Shown here: positions 22,716-31,552 of the stretch, in pieces | How positions within the stretch are numbered: the stretch's first letter is position 1 | How the letters are laid out: the number at the start of each line of letters is the position of its first letter | Assembly: GCF_900107135.1 (NCBI RefSeq) | Contig: NZ_FNOV01000020.1 | Span: 1 to 41,131 of the forward strand | DNA length: 41,131 bases | Direction: 5' to 3' | Source of the DNA: Hymenobacter psychrophilus | GTDB lineage: Bacteria; Bacteroidota; Bacteroidia; Cytophagales; Hymenobacteraceae | The notes under the pieces: generated by a model | What the model was told of the DNA's origin: nothing | The model's database searches: none | What the model saw: the letters and a program-made list of their open reading frames with translations, nothing else | Position numbers and translations under genes: made by a program

Positions 22716-25451
22716 TCAGCTGCTCACCCCCGAAACATGCGCTCGCTCTTCTTCCGTCAGCTGGTACAGGTCGTATACCAACCCGTCTAGGCGGCGCTCC
22801 AGATGCCGCAGCTTTGCCTGCGCCTGCTCTTTCGCTGACGCCAGCTTGTGCGCCGCCAGCCCCGCGTAGCCGGCCAGCAGTTGATCCACTAGTCCTACTA
22901 CCTCGTCGTGCGTCCTCTTGTCGGCTGAGATTTTAAGGCTGAGTTTGGGAATAGGCAACTCTTTGAGTTGCGCTATTCGAACCTTCGGGAAGGTCTTAGT
23001 CTCAGGTGAGATAAACTCTTTGAAGTAGAAGACAAACAGCTTCGACCCCAAAAGGCCCAACAGAAACTTCTCTGAGACTTGATCCTTCTTTGATTTGACA
23101 TTGTAGATGCTGCGGGTTGTCAATAGTCCCTCATCATCAAGCGTGACGCAGAATTGCGAGCCGGTTTCACGTACCATTAGCTTGGGCGCGGCAAATACCT
23201 CTGCGTTTTTATTAAATTCTTGACGAGTAGGAGCAGATATGTATTTCCTGCTCTTCGTAAAGTATCGGTCAATATTACCCCCGGTTAGACAAGCGTATTC
23301 TCCCGCTTCCATCAATTTATCTCGTCCTATTTCCAAGCCCCGAGTAACCGTAGCAAGCTCGCCTAGGGGCTGCGTTTTAACCTTTATAAACAATCCGTCT
23401 GCGTCTCCCGCAAAATAATCGCGCGCTATTTTCGCTTGTCCCTTGTGAGTAATAATGATGCATGTCGGCATCTTCACTTGGTCGAATACGTTGTCGCCCT
23501 GTTGCTCAAACACGAAGTTCGCACAGTGAGTATTGATGTATGCTCGTACATTTTTCGAGTTCACATTCTTGAGGAAAAGGCTGGGCACGATGAAGCTTAA
23601 CTGCCCGCCGGTGTGCGTGAGTTGCATGCCTTTTTCTAAGAATAGCGTGTACAAATCATTTGTTAGCGAATAATGCTGTTGAAGGTATTGCGCTACCTCT
23701 GTAGGCATATTTGAAACCTGCACGTACGGCGGATTGCCCATCACCACGTCGAACCCGCCCTGCTTGAACACGGCCACAAATTCATCGCGCCAGCCGAAGG
23801 GTTTCACGGTCTTCTCTGCGTCGGGGGCAAAATCTATTTCCCCATCGTAGAAGTTAGTTTCGACCAGCGAATTGCCCACCCGGATGTTCTGGTCGATGGT
23901 GGGCAGCACCCTTTCCAAGCCCAGCGTGTGCTGGATGCTGGCCGATGTTTCACCCTCCAAGCACTTGAGTAGCAGCGAGAGCTTGGTTACTTCCACGGCC
24001 TGCCCGTCGAGGTCAACGCCGTAGAGATTGTTGAGCAGAATAGCTCTCTTGACAGGGCTGCTCAGGCGGCCGTCTGGCGTAAGGCCACCCCCACGACGGG
24101 GCGGCGCTTTAGCTCCCGCCTTGCCGATTGAGACCGGTACGGGGGGCAACGCGGCCGTAGGGTGGGCCTGGTAGTAGGCCAGGTGCCAGTCGAGCAGATA
24201 CTGATACGCTCCTAGCAAAAACGAGCCCGAGCCGCAGGCCGGGTCCAGCACCCGCAACTTGGCCACGTCCTGCGGGGTACGGTCAGCGCAGCGCGGCCCC
24301 AGGGTGGCGGCCACGATGTGGTTCACGATGTAGGCCGGAGTGTAGAACACGCCGCCTGCCTTGCGCACCTCCGGTTTGTCCTCGATACGCACCACCCGGC
24401 CTGGCTCTAGGCTGATGACCTTGCCCAGAAACCGCTCGTAAGCTGAGCCCAGAATTTCGGCCCCAATCACCGAAAACTCGTACGGCGACTCCGGGTAATA
24501 GAGACTTTGCAGCAACGGCGCCAGTACAGCGTTGTCGAGGTGCACTTGGGCAGAAAGCGGGTCTTTCTTCAAATCGAACAGCCCCGAGTTGTAGCGAGCC
24601 GATGCTGCCTTGAAGCGGTCGAGAAGACCAGCATACACCTTGTCCTTCTTCTTCACGCGGGCTACGGCCTGCAAGTCGGCGTAGGGCTCAATCCCCCGGT
24701 CTTCGGCGATGCGCAAGAAAATGATGCGGTCGAGCAGCATCTGCACCAGAAAGCGCAGCTCGTCGGCGTCGAGGTGGCGGTTGCGGGTGGCCAGACCTTG
24801 CGCCAGCTCGGCGCGCATGGCTTCCAGTGTGGTGAGGAAGGCCGCGTCCACGGTTTCCTTGCCACGCTTGCCGCTGCCGGTGGCCACGTACTTATCCAGC
24901 CCCCCGCGTAGCACGCTTTCCTTGGAAAATGTGTCCCACAGAAAGTCAAACTCCGCCGCGTACTCCCGAAACGTGAGGTATTTCAAGCGGCCCTTGGCAG
25001 CTTTGTCAGTGGGGGCCGGCTGCATGGTGCAGTCATACACGGCCAACTCCTCGAAATCGGTGAGGACGCTCAGGGCCAGCTTGGCGCTCCAGCCGTAGCG
25101 GCGCACCTGGTAGGCGGGCTCCAGTTCTTCTTTGATTCGGACACTAGGCTTCTTGGCTTCGACAAAAAATAACCGCTGCCCGCCCGGCAGCCGAAACGAG
25201 TAGTCGGGTGCCTTAGTGGCCTTGCCGACCTTCACCTTGTCTTCGTGGATGACTTCACGGTAGGCTTCAGCCGCCCCGCTGCTATTATCAATGTCCCAGC
25301 CTAAGGCTTGAAAGAAGGGGTCGATGAAATCGCGGCGGGTCTGCGTTTCGTTGTAGCTGCCGCGGTGGTAGTCGGGCAACTGACGTTCAAAATTTTCGAC
25401 CAGGGTAGCAACTCGGGCGCGGGCTTGTTCTTTAGTAGGAGCTAGAAACAT
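22716..25451 (-). CDS. Type IIG restriction-modification enzyme (single chain)
   Basis: A 911-residue fused endonuclease-methyltransferase. The N-terminal PD-(D/E)XK nuclease shows APDYSF (D83) and FFVEAKKPS (E98, K100). The central N6-adenine methyltransferase has motif I VLDPACGSGSFLLGAYQYLLDWH (D403) and motif IV GNPPYVQV (N573). The C-terminal part (…AELATVTRGLEIG, KFLLGLLGSKLFVFYF, LKELPIPKL) is a TaqI-like target-recognition domain, ending in a coiled-coil segment. One polypeptide would both cut and methylate DNA. No separate specificity subunit is seen. The ATG is chosen where the conserved N-terminus begins. Confidence 0.93.
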   Translation of the reverse strand: MFLAPTKEQARARVATLVENFERQLPDYHRGSYNETQTRRDFIDPFFQALGWDIDNSSGAAEAYREVIHEDKVKVGKATKAPDYSFRLPGGQRLFFVEAKKPSVRIKEELEPAYQVRRYGWSAKLALSVLTDFEELAVYDCTMQPAPTDKAAKGRLKYLTFREYAAEFDFLWDTFSKESVLRGGLDKYVATGSGKRGKETVDAAFLTTLEAMRAELAQGLATRNRHLDADELRFLVQMLLDRIIFLRIAEDRGIEPYADLQAVARVKKKDKVYAGLLDRFKAASARYNSGLFDLKKDPLSAQVHLDNAVLAPLLQSLYYPESPYEFSVIGAEILGSAYERFLGKVISLEPGRVVRIEDKPEVRKAGGVFYTPAYIVNHIVAATLGPRCADRTPQDVAKLRVLDPACGSGSFLLGAYQYLLDWHLAYYQAHPTAALPPVPVSIGKAGAKAPPRRGGGLTPDGRLSSPVKRAILLNNLYGVDLDGQAVEVTKLSLLLKCLEGETSASIQHTLGLERVLPTIDQNIRVGNSLVETNFYDGEIDFAPDAEKTVKPFGWRDEFVAVFKQGGFDVVMGNPPYVQVSNMPTEVAQYLQQHYSLTNDLYTLFLEKGMQLTHTGGQLSFIVPSLFLKNVNSKNVRAYINTHCANFVFEQQGDNVFDQVKMPTCIIITHKGQAKIARDYFAGDADGLFIKVKTQPLGELATVTRGLEIGRDKLMEAGEYACLTGGNIDRYFTKSRKYISAPTRQEFNKNAEVFAAPKLMVRETGSQFCVTLDDEGLLTTRSIYNVKSKKDQVSEKFLLGLLGSKLFVFYFKEFISPETKTFPKVRIAQLKELPIPKLSLKISADKRTHDEVVGLVDQLLAGYAGLAAHKLASAKEQAQAKLRHLERRLDGLVYDLYQLTEEERAHVSGVSS

Positions 25452-25586
25452 CAGAGAAGAATGGCAAAGTGCGGGCCCTAAGCTAAGCAGTGTCCGCGCA
25501 ACGGCCACCCGGCGGCCCACTCCCCGGTAACCAGTTCATCAAGGACTTTCTACAGCAACAAGCTCTATTAAGAGGGCTGCCATGTG

Positions 25587-25628
25587 CTTGTCACGTTTTA
25601 TAAACGAACGTTTAAAAAACGTGACAAG
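25587..25628. promoter_or_regulatory. Nested palindrome before the serine recombinase (crossover/operator site)
   Basis: The outer arms CTTGTCACGTTTT and exact inverse (25587-25599, 25616-25628) enclose an inner palindrome TAAACG-AA-CGTTTA. The 42-bp structure lies 28 bp before the recombinase start, the normal place for a recombinase binding or crossover site and autoregulation. Confidence 0.65.
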
Positions 25629-25656
25629 TACCAAAATAGGAGCGTAGCTTTGCTCT

Positions 25657-26355
25657 ATGAGCAAGTACGTCGCCTACTTCCGCGTGAGCACCGCCCGCCA
25701 GGGTCAGTCCGGCCTGGGCCTCGAGGCCCAACAGGCCGCCGTGCTCCGATTCCTCTCTCCCGACGCCGTGCGCGTGGCCGACTTCGTCGAGGTGGAGAGC
25801 GGCCGCAAAAGTGCCCGGCCCCAACTGGCGGCCGCCATCGCCCTGACCCAGCGCGAAGGCGCGGTGCTGCTCGTGGCCAAGCTCGACCGCTTGGCCCGCA
25901 GCGTAGCCTTCCTGGCCACGCTCATGGAAAGCCGGGTCCGCTTCCAAGCCGTGGACCTGCCCGCGGCCGACGAGTTCACGCTCCATATCCTGGCGGCCGT
26001 AGCCCAGAAGGAAGCCGCAGCCATCTCCAGCCGCACCCGCGACGCGCTGGCCGCCAAGAAGGCGCGGGGCTTTGCGCTCGGTACCCCGGCCAACCTGACC
26101 GTTGAGGCGCGGGCGAAGGGACTGGCGGCGCGTCAGGCCAACGCGCGGGCCAACCTTCACAACCGCCAGGCGGCCCAGCTGGCCACCTTGCTGCAGGCCA
26201 ATGGTAAGAGCTTGCGAGCCATCGCCGAACAGCTCAACCAGTCGGGGTACTGCACCCGGCGCGGGAAGGCCTTTCACCCGATGGGCGTGCAGCGCCTACT
26301 CGCTCATCGGCCGGATGCTCACGTGGTGGATGCCCCCACCGAGCGATACATATGA
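25657..26355 (+). CDS. Serine recombinase (resolvase/invertase family)
   Basis: A 232-residue protein. The catalytic serine is in YVAYFRVSTARQGQSGLGLEAQQ; VLLVAKLDRLARS and the DEFTLHILAAVAQKEAAAISSRTRDAL helix follow. A C-terminal helix-turn-helix region includes LRAIAEQLNQSGYCTRRGKAFHPMGVQRLL. This type is common on Bacteroidota plasmids. Its role could be multimer resolution or movement of the small module with the next gene, with which it overlaps by 4 bp (ATGA). Confidence 0.9.
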   Translation: MSKYVAYFRVSTARQGQSGLGLEAQQAAVLRFLSPDAVRVADFVEVESGRKSARPQLAAAIALTQREGAVLLVAKLDRLARSVAFLATLMESRVRFQAVDLPAADEFTLHILAAVAQKEAAAISSRTRDALAAKKARGFALGTPANLTVEARAKGLAARQANARANLHNRQAAQLATLLQANGKSLRAIAEQLNQSGYCTRRGKAFHPMGVQRLLAHRPDAHVVDAPTERYI

Positions 26356-26627
26356 GCATAACCCTCGACGAGTTCCGGGCCCTGTCCGAAGAAGACCAAA
26401 CGGCCGCCGTGTACGCCGCAGGCACGTTCGTGGGCCAGCGCTGGCAGGAGGTGGACGAGGCCGTGCTCCTGTACCGGATGCCGGGCGACTTCTTCGCCGA
26501 ACTCACTTTTAACACCACGCGCCAGCAGGTGCTATACCCAGACAGCTTTGGGGACGACGAGCCGGAGAAGATGGAAGACTACGCGTTGTTCGTGCGATTG
26601 CCCGGGTGGCTTCCCGAAACGGAATAG
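26352..26627 (+). CDS. Small hypothetical protein coupled to the recombinase
   Basis: A 91-residue acidic protein (MSITLDEFRALSEEDQTAAVYAAGTFVGQRWQEVDEAVLLYRM…). The start overlaps the recombinase stop. The composition is that of a soluble globular protein. No family is recognised; similar short proteins follow recombinase genes on mobile modules, but no function can be given. Confidence 0.65.
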   Translation: MSITLDEFRALSEEDQTAAVYAAGTFVGQRWQEVDEAVLLYRMPGDFFAELTFNTTRQQVLYPDSFGDDEPEKMEDYALFVRLPGWLPETE

Positions 26628-26826
26628 TAACGTCCCTTCCGACCAGGAGGCCGTCCAGCAGGAAATACGTAAATCGGACAAGCCAGCAAGGCAAATCGGT
26701 GCGTTGCCGTCCATACGCCTTGTCAACAGGCTATGTACATACGGCGGGCCAGATCGCGTGCGGTGGCGCGGCTTTCCCAGGCCTTCCGGTGCAGGGGTCA
26801 GGGGGTTTTCCGCTGGTGGAAACGCG

Positions 26827-27102
26827 CTATATCCGCTGCAACAACGGGTCGCGCACGATGTGAACCGCGACGTGCCGGACGCCATCATCGCCCGCCTCAA
26901 ACTTGTACAGCCGCGCAAACACGCCGCGGTCTCGCTGGATTTCGCTGTACACCCTCGCGTAGCTGTCCATGGTCGGCACAAACGCCTCCGCCAACTGCAC
27001 CACGGCCGTCAGGGATGCGGGGGGAGAAGTGAGGTCTGGTCCAATATCTAATTGCTTTATAGTCAATCTGTACGTTTTGGTCGTGGGGTTGCTTGCCTTC
27101 AT
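26827..27102 (-). CDS. Small hypothetical protein
   Basis: A 91-residue protein (MKASNPTTKTYRLTIKQLDIGPDLTSPPASLTAVVQLAEAFVPTMDSYARVYSEIQRDRGVFARLY…). A β-strand start is followed by helices; no known domain is seen. The 15 bases ending in its ATG (CATCTTTGCGCTATG) are identical to those of umuD, which supports this start over a longer frame and suggests a leaderless transcript. Confidence 0.6.
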   Translation of the reverse strand: MKASNPTTKTYRLTIKQLDIGPDLTSPPASLTAVVQLAEAFVPTMDSYARVYSEIQRDRGVFARLYKFEAGDDGVRHVAVHIVRDPLLQRI

Positions 27103-27390
27103 AGCGCAAAGATGGGTGTTGCTAAACAAATAGAGTAAAACCTGCGAGTCCGTGGCCAAATGGCCTTGTCGCTCGTGATAAGGTGCAAAATCGGCGTAAG
27201 AGCATCGAAAACCCGATAGTATTACGTCAGGTCGCAGCCTGGCAGCTGCCGGAGCATCTTAACATCATTGCTTACAGCGCAGGTGAGACACGGAGAGCTC
27301 ATATATCGGCCAATACTTCCGGCGGAAAAGGGATCCTTGAAAGGCTGCTGGCATTAAGCTGATTGGAACAGGGTTCAGCCCTTCTCGCCC
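27103..27390. other. Non-coding spacer
   Basis: No gene or clear structure seen apart from the promoter box next to 27102. Confidence 0.4.
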
Positions 27391-28044
27391 TTATGTTGTA
27401 CCAGCTGTAAACATCTTGTCGGACATCTGCTTACCGCCTGCCATGAACATGATGTACTCTAAAGCGCGTAGTGGGGTAATCTTGAATGTTTCGTAGCCCG
27501 GCAAGTCTCTGAACTGTTCGATCAACGAGTCGTAGGTAGGCTGAAAGTCCGTGGTTACAGCAACTTCTCGACAGGTCTGCGCATAGGTTTCATACAGGGT
27601 CGCATTATTAACCTGATAGTGGTGGCCCTTAAGCGCTGGAGCAGTGTCGGACCGGTTGAGGAATTGGAAGACGCGACTGTCCCATATAGGGTAGACACTT
27701 GGATTGGTGAAGTGCAGCAGTTTGGAGGCACCAATGACTGAGTTGTTGACAGTACCTGCCAGTTGAGCTATCTGTGATGCTGTCAGTACGAGCCCATGCC
27801 GGGCGGCTTCCATAACCGGAAGAGCCTCGGGCAGGGAGTTGACGTTTAGCTCCAGGATAGTTGGCATCCATCCATAGACGATATGGGCAGCGGTGATGAA
27901 CTGGTTCGCCGTAAATCGCTCAATCGCCTCAAAATGCTCGAGGATTGCAGGATAAGAGGACAAATACGAGGAAGTAATGGGAGGGCTGCTATCTCGGTGT
28001 GCCACATAAACTCTGGCTAGCATTTCCTGCGCGGTAAATTTCAT
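27391..28044 (-). CDS. Hypothetical protein in the defence region
   Basis: A 217-residue helical protein starting MKFTAQEMLARVYVAHRD. The most distinctive segment is VNNSVIGASKLLHFTNPSVYPIWDSRVFQFLNR, a pattern (lysine-leucine-x-HF…P-x-x-x-P-x-WD-x-R) seen in DNA-repair or restriction-associated small proteins, but I cannot name the family. It is divergent from the PD-(D/E)XK nuclease gene 210 bp away. A GTG start 22 codons earlier is possible. Confidence 0.6.
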   Translation of the reverse strand: MKFTAQEMLARVYVAHRDSSPPITSSYLSSYPAILEHFEAIERFTANQFITAAHIVYGWMPTILELNVNSLPEALPVMEAARHGLVLTASQIAQLAGTVNNSVIGASKLLHFTNPSVYPIWDSRVFQFLNRSDTAPALKGHHYQVNNATLYETYAQTCREVAVTTDFQPTYDSLIEQFRDLPGYETFKITPLRALEYIMFMAGGKQMSDKMFTAGTT

Positions 28045-28254
28045 CAAGTAGGAAAAAAGGATGGTGTGGTGTACCTCGCTATAGCTGATCAGACTTGCGG
28101 CCAATTGCACTTGGTGGTATGTTCTGTGTGCGGCAAGAAATACAGCTGAACTAGTCGTCTAACGCGTAGTTACAAATCAGTTGATCTACTGCATCTTTAA
28201 CTCACAAGCAATCTTTGACCAAGGTCTGCGTGGCTTGCACAAGATATAGATAGT

Positions 28255-29382
28255 ATGATCCAAGATCTATCATCATTACGGGAGCTGTTCACCCGATTTC
28301 GAGCTCTACATGTAAAAGAGCGGAAAGGCGCTACGTTCCTGGAAATCGCCCGCTTTCCACATCGGGAAACGGTCTGGAGCAATATCCTCGCCTTTTACTT
28401 GGATCCTAACCGGGAACACGGCCTGCACGACTTGCTCCTGCGCTCAGTGCTGGAGGCAATCGGCCTAGACAGTCCCAGCTTACTCTCCAGCCTGCATATG
28501 GTGCAGGTGCAGACCGAGATCCAAACCGCAAAGGGCAACCGGCTAGACCTACTCGTAGTGGGCGAACGGTTCATCTTAGGTATTGAGAATAAGGTGCTGG
28601 CCAGCCTCTATAATGACTTGGCTGATTATGGCGCGACCCTGGATAAGCAGGCTGGTGGCCATGTCCACGTCTATAAAGTTGTACTGTCACGCTACCCAGT
28701 AGTGCCGGATCATCAGTTTGTGAACATGACCTATGCTCAGCTCGTGCAGATGGTTCGCAAAAATCTCGGCCAGTATACTGACTATGCCGATGCCAAATAT
28801 TTACTCTTCCTGCTCGACTTTCTAAAAACGATTGAGAAACATCACAACCGCCCTGCCCTTATGGAAAATCCGGACGTTTTACAGCTTCTACAAGACAACG
28901 CGGCCGTAGTGGAAGAACTGGTCAAACACCACGAAGCCTACCAAGCTGAGCTTATGGGCAAGATGGACCGGGTGGATCGTCTGCTTGTCAATCGCTTGTA
29001 TACCGCTACAGGTTTAACAACCCAGTTGAAGCAGGCGGGGGGGGTGTTGCAGGGCGCGGGTGCGCGGAACGAGTCAAGCCGGTTTATCTGGCAAAGCAAC
29101 CCCCTTATGAAGTATAGCCTGACCCTGGGCGATGTGGTCGTATGGTACCAGGTGGGCATTGTAAAAGGCTATAAGCTACGAGCTCACTATTGGGTAAAAG
29201 GCCCCCACTCGCTAGAGCGCCAATTGACGAGCAAGGTTATACAGGAGCAGCACTTCACCCTTACGGAGTCCGACGAACATATGGCAGCTGAAATGGAGCA
29301 GCAGCTGCAGCGCATAGTTGGCACCCTCATGCAGGCCCCTAACACGGCCACTTCTCTACCCCCCGACCTTGGCCTTAGTTAA
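28255..29382 (+). CDS. PD-(D/E)XK nuclease superfamily protein (PDDEXK_4 type)
   Basis: A 375-residue protein. The nuclease core is visible: E38-TVWSNILAFYLDP, D98 in GNRLDLLVV and E111-x-K113 in LGIENKV, the spacing of PDDEXK_4 proteins (Pfam PF14281). The C-terminal third (FIWQSNPLMKYSLTLGDVVVWYQVG…) is a β-rich accessory domain. Such proteins are frequent in defence islands and are believed to be nucleases. The start is close to the first conserved residues. It stands alone in the plus direction. Confidence 0.8.
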   Translation: MIQDLSSLRELFTRFRALHVKERKGATFLEIARFPHRETVWSNILAFYLDPNREHGLHDLLLRSVLEAIGLDSPSLLSSLHMVQVQTEIQTAKGNRLDLLVVGERFILGIENKVLASLYNDLADYGATLDKQAGGHVHVYKVVLSRYPVVPDHQFVNMTYAQLVQMVRKNLGQYTDYADAKYLLFLLDFLKTIEKHHNRPALMENPDVLQLLQDNAAVVEELVKHHEAYQAELMGKMDRVDRLLVNRLYTATGLTTQLKQAGGVLQGAGARNESSRFIWQSNPLMKYSLTLGDVVVWYQVGIVKGYKLRAHYWVKGPHSLERQLTSKVIQEQHFTLTESDEHMAAEMEQQLQRIVGTLMQAPNTATSLPPDLGLS

Positions 29383-29586
29383 AAGTTCGGTCCAAAAGTC
29401 GCATTTGGCAGCTAACGGACTCCCCTTGTGTACCGGAAGACCATCAGGAGCGCCTAAACTGTACTTTGATTAGGTAAACCTGTCCGCTTACCTCTTCTTA
29501 ACCAACTTAGGGTCTGAGCTACCCATAAGCTCGCTGGTATCCGAAAATCACCGTTTGGCTGGACTTCAAAATACCTTTAGTGTATT
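29383..29586. other. Non-coding spacer
   Basis: No gene is seen. TACCTTTAG at 29572-29580 could be a -7 box for the next gene. Confidence 0.35.
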
Positions 29587-30021
29587 ATGCCCCTTCTCGC
29601 CGCTGACCTTGCTTATCCCGTGATGTGCTTTAGCCAGGGCCACCAGATGCTGCACTATGCGCGCCACGCCGACGAATTGACGGTATGCCGTGCCAAAGCG
29701 TTCAACTCGGGGTTCTATCAACACATGGAAATCGTGGACCGACATGCGCAACGGTTCGGGGTGCAGGCCGCTGAAAAAATCACGACAATGGGACCGTTTT
29801 GGGGCTTCGATCTATTGGGTGGGCAGACATTCCGCGTGGCCTTGGCGCTGGAGCCGCTGCCGCCTGATTCGTTGGCGGTACTCAAGCAACGCCTTGAGCA
29901 GGCTATGGACGGTATGGAGGCACTCGATGGCCACCCCGAAACGAAGAGATTGGTCCGCAACGCGTCCTCGTGGGCAGAGTTAGTGGCGCAGTTGGCCGAC
30001 GATTACTACAGACAGTACTAA
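29587..30021 (+). CDS. Hypothetical protein
   Basis: A 144-residue soluble protein (MPLLAADLAYPVMCFSQGHQMLHYARHADELTVCRAKAFNSGFY…). The internal segment MEIVDRHAQRFGVQAAEKITTMGPFWGFDLLGGQTFRVALALEPL suggests a β-α-β fold, but no family is recognised. Monocistronic in appearance. Confidence 0.6.
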   Translation: MPLLAADLAYPVMCFSQGHQMLHYARHADELTVCRAKAFNSGFYQHMEIVDRHAQRFGVQAAEKITTMGPFWGFDLLGGQTFRVALALEPLPPDSLAVLKQRLEQAMDGMEALDGHPETKRLVRNASSWAELVAQLADDYYRQY

Positions 30022-30127
30022 CGCTCCTTATTTTGACCGGAGCGCGTTTAAGGCACCACCCTTTTGGTGAACATGCGTAACCGTTGGGTTACGATCTTAA
30101 AGTATACCCGATTCGTTATAGGTAGCT

Positions 30128-30508
30128 TTGAAAGGCACACCAGCAGACACTTTGGCAAAGAATAAAAAAAACGCCCGTGGGGCTTCTTGGAGCTTTTCGG
30201 AGTGGTTGGGAGTAGCAATCACTGTACTGACGTTTGGATACATGCTTCGCACTTGTGCCCACGGTCAGCGGATGACGCAGGCATTAGAAGGACCCACGGC
30301 AACCGTCAAGGCGGTAGTAATTGATAAAAAGAATTTCTTCGGCAATAGCCCGGTGTCCAACCAGTTTGCCTATTCCTATCGGTTCAAGGCAAAGGGCCAG
30401 CAGTGGGAAGGAAATTCCCGCGACCCGGCCCTGCACGTAGGTGATAGTATGCTCGTCGATTACGCGCTCGATGCCCCAGAATATAACCGGCCACACGAGA
30501 GCGAGTAA
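30128..30508 (+). CDS. Small membrane-anchored protein (DUF3592-like)
   Basis: A 126-residue protein with one membrane helix (WLGVAITVLTFGYML, residues ~26-40) and a β-strand ectodomain (TATVKAVVIDKKNFFGNSPVSNQFAYSYRFKAKGQQWEG…VGDSMLVDYALDAPEYNRP). This pattern is that of DUF3592-type proteins. No ATG precedes the helix in frame, so a TTG start is proposed; an ATG at 30241 would lose the membrane segment. Confidence 0.55.
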   Translation: MKGTPADTLAKNKKNARGASWSFSEWLGVAITVLTFGYMLRTCAHGQRMTQALEGPTATVKAVVIDKKNFFGNSPVSNQFAYSYRFKAKGQQWEGNSRDPALHVGDSMLVDYALDAPEYNRPHESE

Positions 30509-30624
30509 CCAGTGCTTGAGAGAGCAATTATTCGCTCGTTTCAGTGAACAGATCCTGTAGTTTAGGTGGCCTGGAATGATAATTATCCGTACTTTGTACT
30601 AGCAAGGCAGAAACCGTAATAACT

Positions 30625-30813
30625 ATGAAAGCGACTGGCAAACGAATCGTAGACCGCTACCCGCACCTGCGGGAGGGAGCAGAGCGTCAGCAAATGTTGG
30701 TGCGCAATGCCGTGGGCTCGGCCCGTGTGGAAGGCATTCGCGCCGATGAAGGGCGGCTGCGTAAAACAGTAGGCACTTCGGTTACGGAGACGGGGGCAAC
30801 ACGCTTGCGATAA
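30625..30813 (+). CDS. VbhA-like Fic antitoxin
   Basis: A 62-residue protein. VRNAVGSARVEGIRADE carries the Fic inhibitory motif (S/T)xxxE(G/N) as S32-ARV-E36-G37, in the helix used by class I antitoxins (VbhA/FicA) to block the ATP site. Its 3' end overlaps by 32 bp the 3' end of a Fic gene on the opposite strand that lacks its own inhibitory motif. Characterised class I pairs are usually in one operon, so the facing layout is unusual. A palindrome GTAC-TTT-GTAC (30592-30602) lies upstream. Confidence 0.75.
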   Translation: MKATGKRIVDRYPHLREGAERQQMLVRNAVGSARVEGIRADEGRLRKTVGTSVTETGATRLR

Positions 30814-31378
30814 CGGCCTGCATGGGCTCGTACCGGAGCAGCCCAGCGGCTTGCACAGCCTGCACATACAAATTAAAACGTTCTGGCTCGGCCAATGCTT
30901 CCCATTGGAAGCTGGTCGAGCCGTTTTTGTAGGCCATGAGGTTGGCCAGCACGCGCGCGGTGCGGCCGTTGCCTTCCCGAAACGGGTGAAGGAACAACAA
31001 CTCGGCGTGGACGCGGGCCACGTCGCGCACCAGGGACGTGGCATCGGGCCAACTGTGGGGCAAGGGCCGCAGCATTTCCTGTTCGAAATCCGCCATGTTT
31101 TTAGGCAGGTGCAGCGCCGCCGGAAAAGCGAAGCCGCCCTTGGAGAGGTTGACGGTGCGGTAACGCCCCGCGAAGCCGTAGACCCGACCGAGGGCGCGTC
31201 GGTGGATTTCCTGAATGTAGGCCACGTCAAAGACCTCGTCCTCGCGCAGCTCGTTCAACAAGCTCTGCTCGGCCAATAGGAAGCCTTCGGTTTCCGCCTG
31301 CTGCACTTCTGCCAACGACGAGAGTCCCAACAGATTGGGCAGCGCTTCTTCTTCGTCACCAGAGGAGGCGTATTTCAT
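30782..31378 (-). CDS. fic: Class I Fic-domain AMP-transferase toxin
   Basis: A 198-residue Fic protein of the short VbhT/BepA-core type. The flap region and RVYGFAGRYRTVNLSKGGFAFP precede the active-site motif HPFREGNGRTAR (H131). No (S/T)xxxE(G/N) inhibitory motif is visible within the protein, consistent with a separate antitoxin, here the small facing gene that overlaps its end. Targets of such toxins include type II topoisomerases in studied cases; the target here is unknown. The upstream region runs into a decayed segment. Confidence 0.9.
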   Translation of the reverse strand: MKYASSGDEEEALPNLLGLSSLAEVQQAETEGFLLAEQSLLNELREDEVFDVAYIQEIHRRALGRVYGFAGRYRTVNLSKGGFAFPAALHLPKNMADFEQEMLRPLPHSWPDATSLVRDVARVHAELLFLHPFREGNGRTARVLANLMAYKNGSTSFQWEALAEPERFNLYVQAVQAAGLLRYEPMQAVIASVLPPSP

Positions 31379-31552
31379 GGTTCCAAGGGCATAAGTCCTT
31401 CGGCTTGGCCGCGAACCAGTACAGGTAGGCAACGCGAGCGAAAAAAGGCAAGCACAAGAACGCATATTCTTTTCCAGCCCCAAAGTAGCTGTCAAAGAAA
31501 TAATACTTCATTTGCGATTTGGACCGTTTTCTTGAACGGATGGGGTAGTTCA

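Noticed and set aside
31356..31552. A possible 65-codon gene (MNYPIRSRKRSKSQMKYYFF…) between the pseudogene and fic
   Set aside because: It overlaps the fic start and has no recognisable pattern; it could be real but cannot be supported.
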